Made by a program: the position numbers and the translations under genes. A stretch of 64,000 nt of DNA, from positions 30,455,759-30,519,758 of the forward strand of contig OZ025249.1 of NCBI GenBank assembly GCA_964019135.1, written 5' to 3'. A model generated the notes under the pieces. It worked only from the letters and a program-made list of their open reading frames with translations, was not told the DNA's origin and searched no databases. The DNA is from Arenicola marina (Eukaryota; Annelida; Polychaeta; Arenicolidae). Of this stretch, positions 24,201 through 33,953 are shown piece by piece. Positions within the stretch are counted from its first letter, which is position 1, and every line of letters begins with the position of its first letter.

Positions 24201-27200
24201 CTAATACACTGTAAGAAGCTGATTGGGTATGACGTGCATTAAGGTTTTTAGTAGGGTTTAGCTGAGTTTTAACAATTGTATTGATGGACAACAGTAGACA
24301 TAGAACACTAATAAACATTGGCCATTTCCTTCCCACAAATAGTTCCCCCACACCAGGCATCTGTAAAACAGACCATGCAGTATGTGTTGGATTGCCAATG
24401 GCAAGCTCCCACTTTCGCTCCATTCGACTGCAGGGGCTGCTGTTGCTATGGCAAATTTCAAGTTTCGCTGAAATCAGTTATAACTTCTTCCAAAATAATA
24501 ATTTAAAGAGCAAAAAGATAACAATAACGAACATTGCTTATTTAATGCAGCAACAGTATACCATCTGCAAGTGATTTACATAACTGGACACATGACTTTT
24601 AGCACTCCATCTTCTGACAGTCATTACATGACAAAAACTTGTGGCTTGCACTGTAAATTAAATGGTACATACCTGGCTCATCCGATCCATCAGCACAATC
24701 ACAGTAGTCATCATTCACTCGATCAAAGGAGATGAATCCATTGCCATCAAGGCAAGTAAAGTCTTTGTGAGCACTTGGGTCATACAATGAGGCTTCTAAA
24801 AGTAAAACACAATTTCTGCCTATGTAAATGATTGCATTAATAAATGAACGAAAAAAAAAAAAAAATTATATCATGAATGTGCTTTCAGATACAATACTTT
24901 ATTTATAGTTTATAAGCTACCATATGTCATATATACCTAAGTCCAAATGCTATTTTGAGTACTTTCCCACCAGCAATGCTGGCTGAAAGGTTATTTATAC
25001 AACTCTGGTCCACAAACACTTGCTAATCACAATGTTAGGCCTAGTAGAATACTGCAGAGGTCATTAAACTTGCAAGGCTGGTAAGACTGCAGGGAATTCA
25101 CACCAGCCTGTATATGACTTGTAAGCTTGTGTGTATTTCTGTAGTCTTACCAACCTTTCAATCTGGGGTGCTATTTCCTCTATGAGAAATAAGCATGAAT
25201 AAACCACACTTGTAGTTTTACGATAATGATGACCATTTTCATGTGGCTGCTCCTCTAAGATTTAACAATTTCCCAAATAAGAAGTGTCAATAAAACAAAT
25301 GTTATATACCTGTATGCATCTTGTTGCAACACAATCGCATGAGAAGGCTTTTAAACTACCTCGATTATACAGCTGCTTTTATATAACTTTATTGCTGGTG
25401 AATGTGGAACACTCAAACTGCTATAAATGTGCCGGAAGTAGCCTGATCTATATTATTGCTTGGATCTATAACACAAGGGTTGGGGCATTTATAATACCAA
25501 CTACAATTATTTTATAATTGATTACACTGGAAAGGTGCTGTGAAACATCATATAATTTCTAGTTCTGCACCCCTTTTTAGTTGTCATGCCATCCCTACAG
25601 TCATTAGTATTCTCAACTACAGGTGCACAGGTGTACAGGGATAAACAAAGATAGTGCTATATTGCCCCTTGTGGCTTGGGGGCTGCTGGCATATTGTTCA
25701 AGATCAATGACTTTGTTGAGGGCAAAGGCAAACTAGCTGGCGTAATTAGGTATATGTTCCTGTATTGTTGACCAATATTTAGTGTCAAAATGCTGATGTG
25801 TGCATATACACATTGTCATTCTTATATTAGGGTTAGCTCTGGCCACCTGAAAGCCTAACAGCAAGTGTATCGATGGTTCGAGTCCTGCTGTAGCCATGTC
25901 TGTGCAGTCGTAGTATAAAGATCCAATGTCTTTCGTCGTAAAGAGTAGGGGTTACCCCTGGAGACATGGCTCCAGTCTCCCTTCCTTCTCCCATTGATGC
26001 GATATGACCAAAAGTGGTTAAAGCCTCCTGAATATACAACCAACCAACCAGAGAGGGGGCAGTGGGCATATTATAATACATGTCTAATGTAGGTGTCTGG
26101 GTGGTGGCAATGTAGTAAGTATCTATATGTGTATGATGTGGTTGGAGAGAGATGTGGCCTTGCAGCTAAAAACTCCATATTACTGCTCCCCAGCCATGAG
26201 CCTACCCCTTCTCAGTGTCACCAGTCTCCGACCGAGCTTGAGGCAAGACTGAAATGTAATAGAATTATCTAAAGGATCCAAGATTCAGGTAAAAAGTCAG
26301 ATTTAAAAGAGGAAGGTTGACTGTTAGTATGTTAAAAAATTTTATGACTGGTGGGCTGCTACTGTAATGTACAGTCCTTGGCATATCCTACTAGACAACT
26401 ACTTCTTTAAGGTGGGGGATGGGCAAAGCAAGAGGTTTCCAACCTTTGTATCACTACACTACATATAACTCAACACAATCATTATTTGGTAGGCACCATT
26501 ATGAGACACTTTGAAGTGGCATTAATGCTAGGTGGGGAGGGCGTACAATGCTTAATACAATACAATGAGTTTCTAAAATAAGTTATTTTTTTTCTATTGA
26601 CATCGGGTGGGGCAGGAAGAGCCAGGGTGGTTTCGAGGGGGGTCGGATCTCTACAGTAAGGCTGCAGTGGCGAGTTTCCATATATGATACAGGCGACATG
26701 GAAAGTATGATGATCAACTGGAGATCAAACAGCCCGAGTGAACATCAAGTAATCATCAAAAGTAATCATGATTACGATTACATTGCCTTAAAAACTAATG
26801 TAATCGATTATGATAAAGATTACTTGCAAAAAGTAATTGATTACAATCGATTACGATTACTGATTATGATTACCACATGTCTGGTCACCACTGACAGACT
26901 TGCTTAATTTATTCTTTTTTTTTCACAGCAAACTCGATCCATAAATATAAAATTAGTTGTCCCATTTTGAGCTTGCAGTTTACCAGAATAAATGAAGCAG
27001 TTTTCGTTGCCATATAAAATTGTGAATTCTATAATTTTTTGGCTATAGTCGGCATGGAAACTATTTGCTGCCTAGTTTTCTTATTTGACACAAAATGTTT
27101 CATTGACAAGCCTAAAATCAGTTTATATTTGTCAACTTAAACCAAAGACCTAACAGAATTTGGCGTACTCACAGTCCTGTCGTCAAAAAGAACTCACATG

Positions 27201-28801
27201 ATGCCAACATTATAAGTTTTTCACGCAAACCAAGCAGACATGTTTCGCTATGGCCATCGCTCTGTTTACCTTGTCATCTGTCATGTCTGTGGGCGATAAT
27301 ATTGCCGGTATTTTGGGTAGGGGGGGTTACGTTGTATCAATGTCAAGCCGTAATTTGAATTAAGCTTACAAGCATTTAGTATATATATATGAATATGTAT
27401 ATATGAACATTGAAGCTATAAACTCATTCATTGCTTTTGCTTTGAGATGCTAAAATTACTGTTAGTATAGAAACTTTGCATGGGCACATAATGCTTTGTC
27501 CCCTTTTCTAGTGCCTGATATCAGGACTCTTTTGTGGGCTTACTTCTTTTAACCAATGAAAATGCAGTAAAATGACCTTCACCTTACAACGTCATAAACA
27601 GGTGGCTGTCAATACACTTTTGTCTGCTATACCTTAGGCTAGAGACTATCTAGTCCCATATGAGACAGTTGTTGCTTCACACAACAGTCCCATGTCTGCA
27701 TGTAGAAAATGAGGATGTAAGATTTGTTTTTGTGGGCGACTAAGTGTTGTTAATCGCACGATCCATCAAACCCTTGTCATTTTGTACTCTGATACCTTAA
27801 CTTCATATTTACTACAAAACCCACATGCATATAAACTAACAAAGTATCGCATTACTATCAAATTGGTTGAAATGAGACTTTCTTGTTATTTATCGCGCCA
27901 TTTCGTATTTGGTCATTCTTCACCAGCGGCTTTCGCCAGGTGGCGTTTCGCTTATTACGTGTCAATGGCTGGGTGTGGGAAGCGTCACCAAGCGAATGGT
28001 GCGGTTTTAACGACATGCAAGCATGCGCAGTTTCTCCACTGGGTGGGCAAGTGGCGGACAGAACTGCGTTATCCACTGCTTCGAAAAATCAACAGACGAT
28101 ATCGTCGTAATCACGGAGACTTCAACCAAAATAACAAGATAAGTTGTAAGATGTATACTTTTAGAAACTATTGCCATACCTCAAAAAGTTCTCGCCATCA
28201 GCACCGCTTCTCGCCATGCGTGTTTGTAAAATACCGTACAGGATTTGATAGACTAGACATGTGGCGTTGTTCCCAACAACGTCACATGAGGCTAGAGACT
28301 ATCAAGTATCATGTTGTTTTGTTATTAAACAAGATACACTTTCAAGGAAGTTAAAATCACAAGGGTCTCATGTAATAGAGCAAATAAATACATAAATCGT
28401 GGCTGCAAATGGTGCATGGATGAAAATATTGATGAAAGCGAGGCGGCAGATATTAGACTTTGTGTGTAAAAGGACCTAAGTGCTGGCCTGCCAAAAAATC
28501 TGCCCGCCCAAATTAAAACTGCTCGTCCATCCCGCAGTCCCGGACCCCCTCTTCCACCGAAACCCTTCCACCACCCCCATCCGCGGCCAACATGAAAATG
28601 AACTATGAAGCGCGGCCAATGACAATGTTGATAGGGTCAAAAGGCCCTGTATCTGTGCAAACAAGCGTAGGAGCTCCGTCATGATGACCCTACAAAGGTT
28701 CTCTACTTACTTGATATAGCTACACCTTGTGGCCGCTTTACTTCCCCTCCACCAAAGGCAATAAAGAGACAAAACTCAAGCAGAAGCAACGCGATCTCCA
28801 T
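6276..28801 (-). CDS. PRKCSH: Glucosidase II subunit beta (ER glycoprotein quality control)
   Basis: Non-catalytic subunit of ER glucosidase II, which trims glucose from N-glycans in the calnexin cycle. Exons in transcript order: 28711-28801, 24673-24795, 22420-22515, 22109-22166, 21799-21916, 15447-15510, 15225-15290, 14653-14737, 14417-14495, 13908-14069, (optional 12365-12835), 10865-11071, 8501-8576, 7803-7872, 7184-7348, 6842-6941, 6276-6422. All phases close, giving 568 residues without the optional exon; human is about 528. Seen: signal peptide [19 protein letters not shown] then EVKRPQGV; two cysteine-rich LDLa-like repeats (about 40-122) with VNDDYCDC and VNDGVCDCCDG; coiled charged region; EF-hand loops DANDDNVITLYE and [12 protein letters not shown]; acidic tract; MRH lectin domain (about 445-555) keeping the family's Q, R, E and Y mannose-binding residues ([16 protein letters not shown]); C-terminal HDEL retrieval signal. 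An ATTAAA lies at 6209-6214 downstream of the stop. Confidence 0.95.
7885..7985. repeat. Tandem repeat, about 38 bp x 3
   Basis: Three imperfect units of AATGATATGTACATATATA plus ACAGCGTAAGTT-like sequence, in a PRKCSH intron. Confidence 0.85.
11773..12046. repeat. Minisatellite rich in CRE-like ACGTCA motifs
   Basis: Around 20 imperfect copies of ACGTCAYAAGAG over about 270 bp, with perfect TGACGTCA at two sites near the right end. It lies in the intron 3' of the optional PRKCSH exon. Confidence 0.85.
12126..12245. repeat. 31-bp tandem repeat x about 4
   Basis: Units of TGACACTGACGCTGACATCA plus TCCAG/TTCAT spacer, immediately downstream of the optional PRKCSH exon on the minus strand. Confidence 0.9.
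12365..12835 (-). CDS. PRKCSH: Candidate in-frame extra exon of PRKCSH (157 codons)
   Basis: Open 471-nt exon between a CTTAG acceptor (just above 12835) and a GAG|GTGATG donor (just below 12365). Both ends are phase 0, as is the junction it interrupts between exons 13908-14069 and 10865-11071, so inclusion keeps frame and gives about 725 residues. It starts basic ([12 protein letters not shown]), has three or four tandem copies of an eight-residue unit like GQQGVPRG, an acidic stretch ([12 protein letters not shown]), and ends basic then PGFFE. I recall no such segment in glucosidase II beta of other animals. It could instead be an internal exon of an unrecognised gene, or a skipped cassette. 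Splice sites and frame are seen; membership in PRKCSH is inferred. Confidence 0.55.
13690..13812. repeat. Short tandem repeat with CAGYGCCTTAACAAGG units
   Basis: Four or five imperfect units between PRKCSH exons 13908-14069 and 12365-12835. Confidence 0.75.
16653..16925 (+). pseudogene. Decayed THAP zinc-finger domain
   Basis: Two out-of-register pieces together resemble a THAP (C2CH) DNA-binding domain. The first begins [13 protein letters not shown] and continues, in another frame, as [13 protein letters not shown]. The second reads [18 protein letters not shown], then [15 protein letters not shown], matching the family's [13 protein letters not shown] and RLKPDAVPTIF. There is a stop and frame change between them. 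Two Zn ligand positions look lost: YGC to YGS, and RVC to RVS. It may derive from a THAP host gene or a P-element-like transposase. No intact coding potential is visible after 16925. Confidence 0.7.
18923..20781 (+). CDS. Secreted C-type lectin-domain protein with coiled-coil stalk
   Basis: Three exons: 18923-19274, 19772-19960, 20519-20781; 267 residues, all junctions phase 1 with GT-AG sites. The start opens a clear signal peptide ([19 protein letters not shown]). Residues about 50-115 form heptad-like charged coiled coil ([20 protein letters not shown], then [14 protein letters not shown]), likely for oligomerisation. The C-type lectin domain (about 121-267) is the long form with an extra N-terminal cysteine pair (CPPLYDV...SC), then [19 protein letters not shown], the Ca2+-site WND (EWNDIYC) and a final FACEY. 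The usual EPN/QPD triplet reads MPD (QMPDNHQD), so sugar preference is uncertain. The gene lies wholly inside a PRKCSH intron on the opposite strand. A possible AATAAA is at 21368. Substrate and role unknown; innate immunity is a guess from the family. Confidence 0.9.
20246..20385 (+). mobile_element. tRNA-derived SINE, family 2
   Basis: Head with GTTGGTAAGCGGGCTGAGC, GTAGATCAACGGGTCCAG, box B GGGTTCGCGCCCTGGC, and body CATCATCCAACCCCATTTT ending CTGGGCCCAAGAC. It lies in the second intron of the C-type lectin gene. Confidence 0.7.
22822..22965 (-). mobile_element. tRNA-derived SINE-like copy, minus strand
   Basis: On the minus strand: tRNA-like TGATGTAGTGGTTACCGCC (box A), GGTTTAAATCCGGG (box B), then CCCGTTTCATCCATTCATC and TTCTTGGCCCATGCC, reminiscent of the family 2 end. 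It lies in a PRKCSH intron. Confidence 0.55.
25832..26052 (+). mobile_element. tRNA-derived SINE, family 1
   Basis: Plus-strand copy with box B GGTTCGAGTCCTGC near 25873, shared body (AAAGATCCAATGTCTTTCG) and tail CAACCAACCAACC. The first part of the tRNA head is missing. It lies in the first PRKCSH intron. Confidence 0.85.
26665..26893. mobile_element. Possible hAT-like MITE with TAATCGATTAC-rich interior
   Basis: Ends CAGTGGCGAGTTTCC and, inverted, CAGTGGTGACCAGAC. The interior repeats GATTAC/GTAATC motifs (for example TAATCGATTA and CAATCGATTACGATTAC), a pattern I associate with hAT terminal regions. No target duplication found. It lies in the first PRKCSH intron. Confidence 0.45.
27638..28304. 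mobile_element. Interspersed non-autonomous element, copy B
   Basis: Bounded by direct repeats AGGCTAGAGACTATC at 27637 and 28289. The right end has a strong hairpin (GTGGCGTTGTT / AACAACGTCAC) three bases before GGCTAG. The left end has a weaker hairpin (GTTGTTG / CACAACA). An open frame through it is not conserved in copy A. It lies in the first PRKCSH intron. Confidence 0.65.
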
Positions 28802-29512
28802 CGTCACACGTTTGAAGCAGTTACCGGGGAATCCTAAGGTGAATGACAAGCTGGATAAATGTCAACTGTTCATTGGTCGGTTCAGAACGAGGAGGATTCC
28901 CTGGCTGGTTCTCCCTTTGCATTTTAGTACTAGTTCGCACGGTGGCGCACCTCTGCCGCAGGATCAACCTTAGCAAAGGAGTTTGAGCGGCGGTACCAGC
29001 TTAGATCAACCTCGCGGCCTGGGGTGCGTTCCGTAGCGCGATAGATCGCGATCGCACTCTCTGCGGAACGACAAATAAGGAATTGAACTTGGCGGATTGG
29101 TCAAGGACGCGTGCGGTTTTGAACCGGAAGTGGGGTATGGTACGCCGCGATCAAAAGCAAGCCCCCGCACGGTGGCGCTACAAGAGCAGAGGATAACAAG
29201 CATGGCCGCCAGAAGCGACGAGTGTGCGACTTACAAGATTATATTCACCGATTTCTCGTTATTACTAGGCCATCCCTGTAGTAGCAATGTGTGACCAAAC
29301 AAGTTTCTATCCGATAAGTACATTGTATGTATGAAAAGTTGTGCCACCTGTGGCATAGGACTCAAATTTACCATAAAAACGTGAAAACCGAAACTGCCCA
29401 GCTTAGTCAATGGGACAATGCACAGCCACAGGCGCCTGTCACAGAGCCTGAGTCTGAGGTTTATAGGCATATTTCATACCGGCCTGGCCCCATGCCATGG
29501 GCCCAGGCACAG

Positions 29513-29635
29513 TAAATCAGTTGAGGGATGGGGGGGGGGGGGACCACATTGAATATATAATATGTGTGTGTGGTACCCTTAGGCTCGATCCCTTCCCCTA
29601 CCCCCTCCTTCTATGGGCCTCCCTCTACTGATTTA
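29513..29635. mobile_element. Short MITE nested in the Harbinger-like element
   Basis: Inverted ends TAAATCAGTTGAGGGA and TCCCTCTACTGATTTA about 120 bp apart, with terminal TA on both sides as in TA-targeting families. The interior is G-run and AT rich. Confidence 0.6.
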
Positions 29636-31618
29636 ATGGGGCATTTGTTTGGTGGCCTGTTTACCCCCTAACACTTAATTTGCACAGGTTTGGTGCATGT
29701 GCATACCAATTGTATGTAGCTTAAGCAGTGGGTATGTATTTCATTGCAATAGCCATATCCCTATTGTCATTTGGATTAATGTATATGCTCAAATGCCAAA
29801 ATGGTCATTAGTAACGTTGAAAATTACATTACTGCATTGTTGTTTGCTGTTTAAGATTGCAGTCACAGCATAGCATCAAAACCGTATCGGTAATTTTAGG
29901 TACAAAATTATTGTGTGTTCTTAATTAACGCAATAGACTAGAGATGGCATTGTTTTCCTGTCATACCATTGAGAGTTCTGCGCTGATGAAAGAATACAAA
30001 GGTAAATGTGTAAACGTGGCGCGGTTGTGTAGGGGAATTTCTCTGTCCTATGAGGCCAGTAACAAATGAAACCCTAGCAAGGGCAACCCTGGCTTGTAAC
30101 AGCACATATGACAGTTAGTATGTGTTCCTGACCGACAGGAAGTATAGTGGCCATGACGACATATACTGCCAATAAGCAACCCGGAAATAACTAAGTTGGT
30201 GGTAAGTGATATTTACTGTACAACTTTGATGGAGCCCATAATGGTGTGATGTGATTCATGTTGCAGGTGACATAATGGCCGATGGGTAAAGGAGCCTGGC
30301 GACTACAGCTCCACACCAGTGTCATAGAAACTTCGCCGCCAGACGCCAACGTGACCGGCGAGCCCCAGTGTGGTTCCACACTTTCTTGGAAGAGCGCAGA
30401 CAGTCAGCAACGGATGCAGAAACTCCTGTCGCGCTCGCATTATGTTCGAAATTAAGAAATAAAATAAATATGCACTGTGGACAGGCGCCTTGCCTCGTGT
30501 TTTCATTTCAAACAATCTGCTTGTGTAATGAATGGTGGCCGATTGTCTTCACCACTTTGTTGGTAAAGTCGCTATAGTACAACTCGAATCGTATTTCCGT
30601 GCGTAATGAAAAGAAACTATCAAACAACAGCATTGTGTTCCAGCTTATTGTAGAATGGAGACTAATACAAAGCGTGATCGAAAGACATCCATGGACAGTT
30701 AAACGAATACATAAAATCAAGTAAGAGAAAATGAATAGACGAATACGCCTACACGTTGACAAACAGTTTTAAGTTGCCTATCCGGAAGATGCATACAATG
30801 GTCGGTGCCCAATGGTTTTACTGGGTTGGCCAAAAGTATGTATTGATTTCCCTGCTAAATGATGTATCAATTATTGCGACAAGCGAAGAAACCCACTAAC
30901 ATTTACCATCTTTCGATATGGCACTCTGAACTGACAAGGGAATTAAAGAGCAGTACACAAAATCCACTTATTAAGATAAGGTAACAATGTGAAAAACGCT
31001 GGCGTTCTTCAAAGATGTCGATGAATTCGCCACTTTTGTGCTCCAAATGACTTGCACCATGCATGCCGCCATGATCACCACCGGGATATCTTTCATGTTG
31101 CACATGCAAAATAATTTCATATGCCTCATATACACAAGTTTAAAGTCCAATTGTCCTCTCCACATCAGCCTGATTACAGGCATGTCTTGTTGAATGTCTT
31201 TTCAATGACGGACAAATCTCCCTTATTAATGAGGAAATCCTGGATGTTGGATGGTCCCGCCATGGCAATATGGGTGCCATTCACACTGCTCACTCCAGGC
31301 AATCTATACTGTACATCTGGCCACTTGATGAAGTGTCGCAAGGTCCGTTCAACACACTACGCCCCTCCATTACAAGACAGTGCAGAGACCCCTTGCTCAA
31401 GTCAAACCGGTAGGCCACCCCGCGAAAGGACTCTTGATTGCTAAGCAGCTACAGCAAACTTAACACTTCCTTCTTCACAGTTTGGCAGTTAGGGATAGAG
31501 CCAATGTGTGACACAGGATTCTGAAATGTAAAATGGGTGTCCTATAATTTAGTTTTTTCAATGCAACTGTACATAGTACCTGCAGGAACAAAAATATCCA
31601 ATTTATATTTTATTTATG

Positions 31619-31760
31619 CTGTACCGCTAACAGAGGATACAATAATTTCCTGTCAAACAGTGATAATGAAGAACACATTATTACCAATAATGTACCGCTA
31701 ACAGAGCATACAATTATTTCCTGTCAAATAGTGATAATGAAGACCAAAGTATTACCAGTA
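31619..31760. repeat. 72-bp tandem duplication
   Basis: TGTACCGCTAACAGAG...ATACAAT.ATTTCCTGTCAAA.AGTGATAATGAAGA occurs twice head to tail (31619 and 31691), inside the Harbinger-like element. Confidence 0.85.
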
Positions 31761-32391
31761 TGTTGTTAAATAAATGCTGCCAAAGTATGAAGCCTGTGAA
31801 AGTTTAACTGTATTCAAATATCTATAACGTTAGTTCAATGGAAAATTACACCAGTCCTCTATTGTGCAGTACACAGCAAGCAGGCTCAATCAAAATAGTA
31901 ATTCTTACCATAGCATTGGCATGGGGCTCATCTGTGGCCAGGTGCTCCAGTGTGGTGCCCTTTCATGTAAAGAGTGTAAGAGAGTGATACATACATGAGT
32001 TAGATAAATGGTCATCAACACTAAACTGAGCATTGTTACATTAAACTTTAAATAAGGAGGTTTGATTTAGTGTGAACAATAGTTCTCTTTGCAGGAGTAA
32101 AATAAAATATTAATATAGTAGACTTTAGAGCCTTAAGTATAGATATCAAAGGAGAAAACAATACTATATGGTAATAAAATAATAATGACATTCAAATATG
32201 AATTTAACGCTTACATATTTCCACAGGCACAATAAATTAACTGATACAAAAATACGGTGAGGGGGGGAAACGACCAGTTGCACACTGCCTATTAATAAAA
32301 CAAGCAGTAGGCAATGTGGACCCTCCAGTCCATATTCCATGATAGAGCCCATAAACTGCATTATTGCAGTGAAATGTTAAACATGCATACT

Positions 32392-32554
32392 ACACGGATC
32401 CCAAAAATTTGGTTAGGGGGAGGGGGGGTTCAGATCCAGATATCCGGATAGGGGGGTCAGTTTGGGTTTTCATAGGTTATAAACTTCTGCCCTAAAAGTG
32501 GGGGGTAGGGCTGCATGCATGGCCGGTTGACTCCCCACAATAGATCCGCCCCTG
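32392..32554. mobile_element. hAT-like MITE
   Basis: Right end CAATAGATCCGCCCCTG matches hAT-type terminal repeats of the CAGGGGCGGATC kind. The left end (CGGATCCCAAAAATTTGG) is degenerate. It shares G-rich interior and AATTTGG with 3518-3840. Nested in the Harbinger-like element. Confidence 0.55.
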
Positions 32555-33075
32555 TAATACATGACCTATGCTGAAACAATGGCATGCCCTAGCTTACATG
32601 GAAGAATGCCCCCCACACCCCTCTGGCCTTTCTCTGCACGTTGATTTGCTGTGGCTATGCAGATATGAATCTTCACGACCCTATCTGACCGTGAAGACTC
32701 AAGCGTCAGTGACACTAAAGACAGTGTCACTGAGTGCAACATTGTTTTCATGCATTTAGAAATTCAATAAAGGATTTAGAGCAGTGTGTTGAAGACGCAA
32801 TACTGATTACTGTCCCACAGACACAAAATGTTCGTCGGACGCCAATAGAGGTACCGACACATAACTGCCACAGCTAGCCTCATCACCAATCGCACAAAGT
32901 TCATCCAAGACGGCGGCCAGCAACACATCTTGCTCCTTGTCCGCCATCTTGAAACAAACCCTCGCGCGGGAATTCTGGGAAAACTAAAAATCGGCCGTGA
33001 CCAATGTCGTTCCGTAGCAAGTTCGGAGTGACCAAAAATGTTCGCGGCGATCGATCATGATACGGAACGCAGCCC

Positions 33076-33953
33076 TGGCCCCCTAGCGGAGCGTAACGAA
33101 AGAGAACGTGGCAGAGACCTCTAGCGAGTGAAACTAACTAACTGACGCACTCTCTGCCTTCGACTCACTCCGCTAGGGCTCCATTATCTGACGCTGTCGT
33201 ATTTCCTTTTAAAATCATAATTAAGCACATTGAAAATAAAATTGGGCTACTTTAGTTTACTTTTAAATATATGATCATTAATATATCTCGTCAAACTATT
33301 CCCTACTCTCACCCGGGCTTCGCACTCCCTTAAGGATCCACTTCAATCTATTTATTTTAACTGCCCCCCTAGCGATTGAAACAGACAACGTCGTTGAATA
33401 CAGACTGGATGACGGATTGACGTTTTCGTTCAAGATTAGAACTACATTCTGCTAAGTGCGGGCTTTTGTCTGACACCTTTATTATTTGTAAGTGCCAAGT
33501 TCGAACGTTGCACTGTTGTTCCTCAACCGACACGAATAGACTCTAACTAGGAAATAATTTAAATCGCATCGAAGAAAATACTCCACCGACTGACTGCTTC
33601 TGAGCGTCCATGCGTCCATGACAACTATGACAACAAATCAAACCATACATAGCCGTGGCTTTGAATTAGCTCATGTTTAGGCCTAATCGTCAATGTCAGA
33701 AACAGTGAGAACGGGTCTAAATTTTATTTGAAGTATTTGATCGGTGACCATTAATTTTGGTGATACGTTATGCATTTATTAGCAGTGATTTTGAACTGAA
33801 AACTGGCCTTATGCTAAATAAAACTTTAAATAGACTCTATTAGACTATGATTTGATCCATTTATAAGTGTTTACAAACCAAGTGTCATCGACCATTGAAA
33901 AATGATGGTCCTTAAAATGATGTATTATGATAATAATCTGTTATATGCAGATA
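33076..33953. other. Unassigned spacer
   Basis: AT-rich sequence between the Harbinger-like element and the LTR fossil. I see nothing in it. A CCDC24 5' UTR exon could be here but none is evident. Confidence 0.5.

Larger units (their letters stand above)
29021..33075 (-). mobile_element. PIF/Harbinger-like DNA transposon, decayed, about 4 kb
   Basis: Terminal inverted repeats: left GGGGTGCGTTCCGTAGCGCG at 29021, right complement GGGCTGCGTTCCGTATCATG ending at 33075. Minus-strand coding remnants: a first exon at about 32947 (MADKEQDVLLAAVLDELCAI), a catalytic-core-like piece at about 31200-31330 (LPGVSSVNGTHIAMAGPS, then NIQDFLINKGDLSVI) and a C-terminal piece at about 31000-31140 (CNMKDIPVVIMAACMVQVI). 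These resemble the G.DGTHI and P.VI.AAC..HNI blocks of HARBI1-type nucleases. Frames are interrupted, so it is not active. A plus-strand stretch at 29327 (YEKLCHLWHRTQIYHKNV) is weakly MADF/Myb-like. The element begins about 220 bp upstream of the PRKCSH start. Confidence 0.7.

Noticed and set aside
27782-28354. Plus-strand frame of 190 codons
   Set aside because: Lies inside the interspersed element; the frame is not kept in the other copy at 1217-2190.
29202-29294. Plus-strand start MAARSDECATYKIIF as a second Harbinger (Myb-like) gene
   Set aside because: Placement fits, but similarity is too weak and the frame ends quickly.
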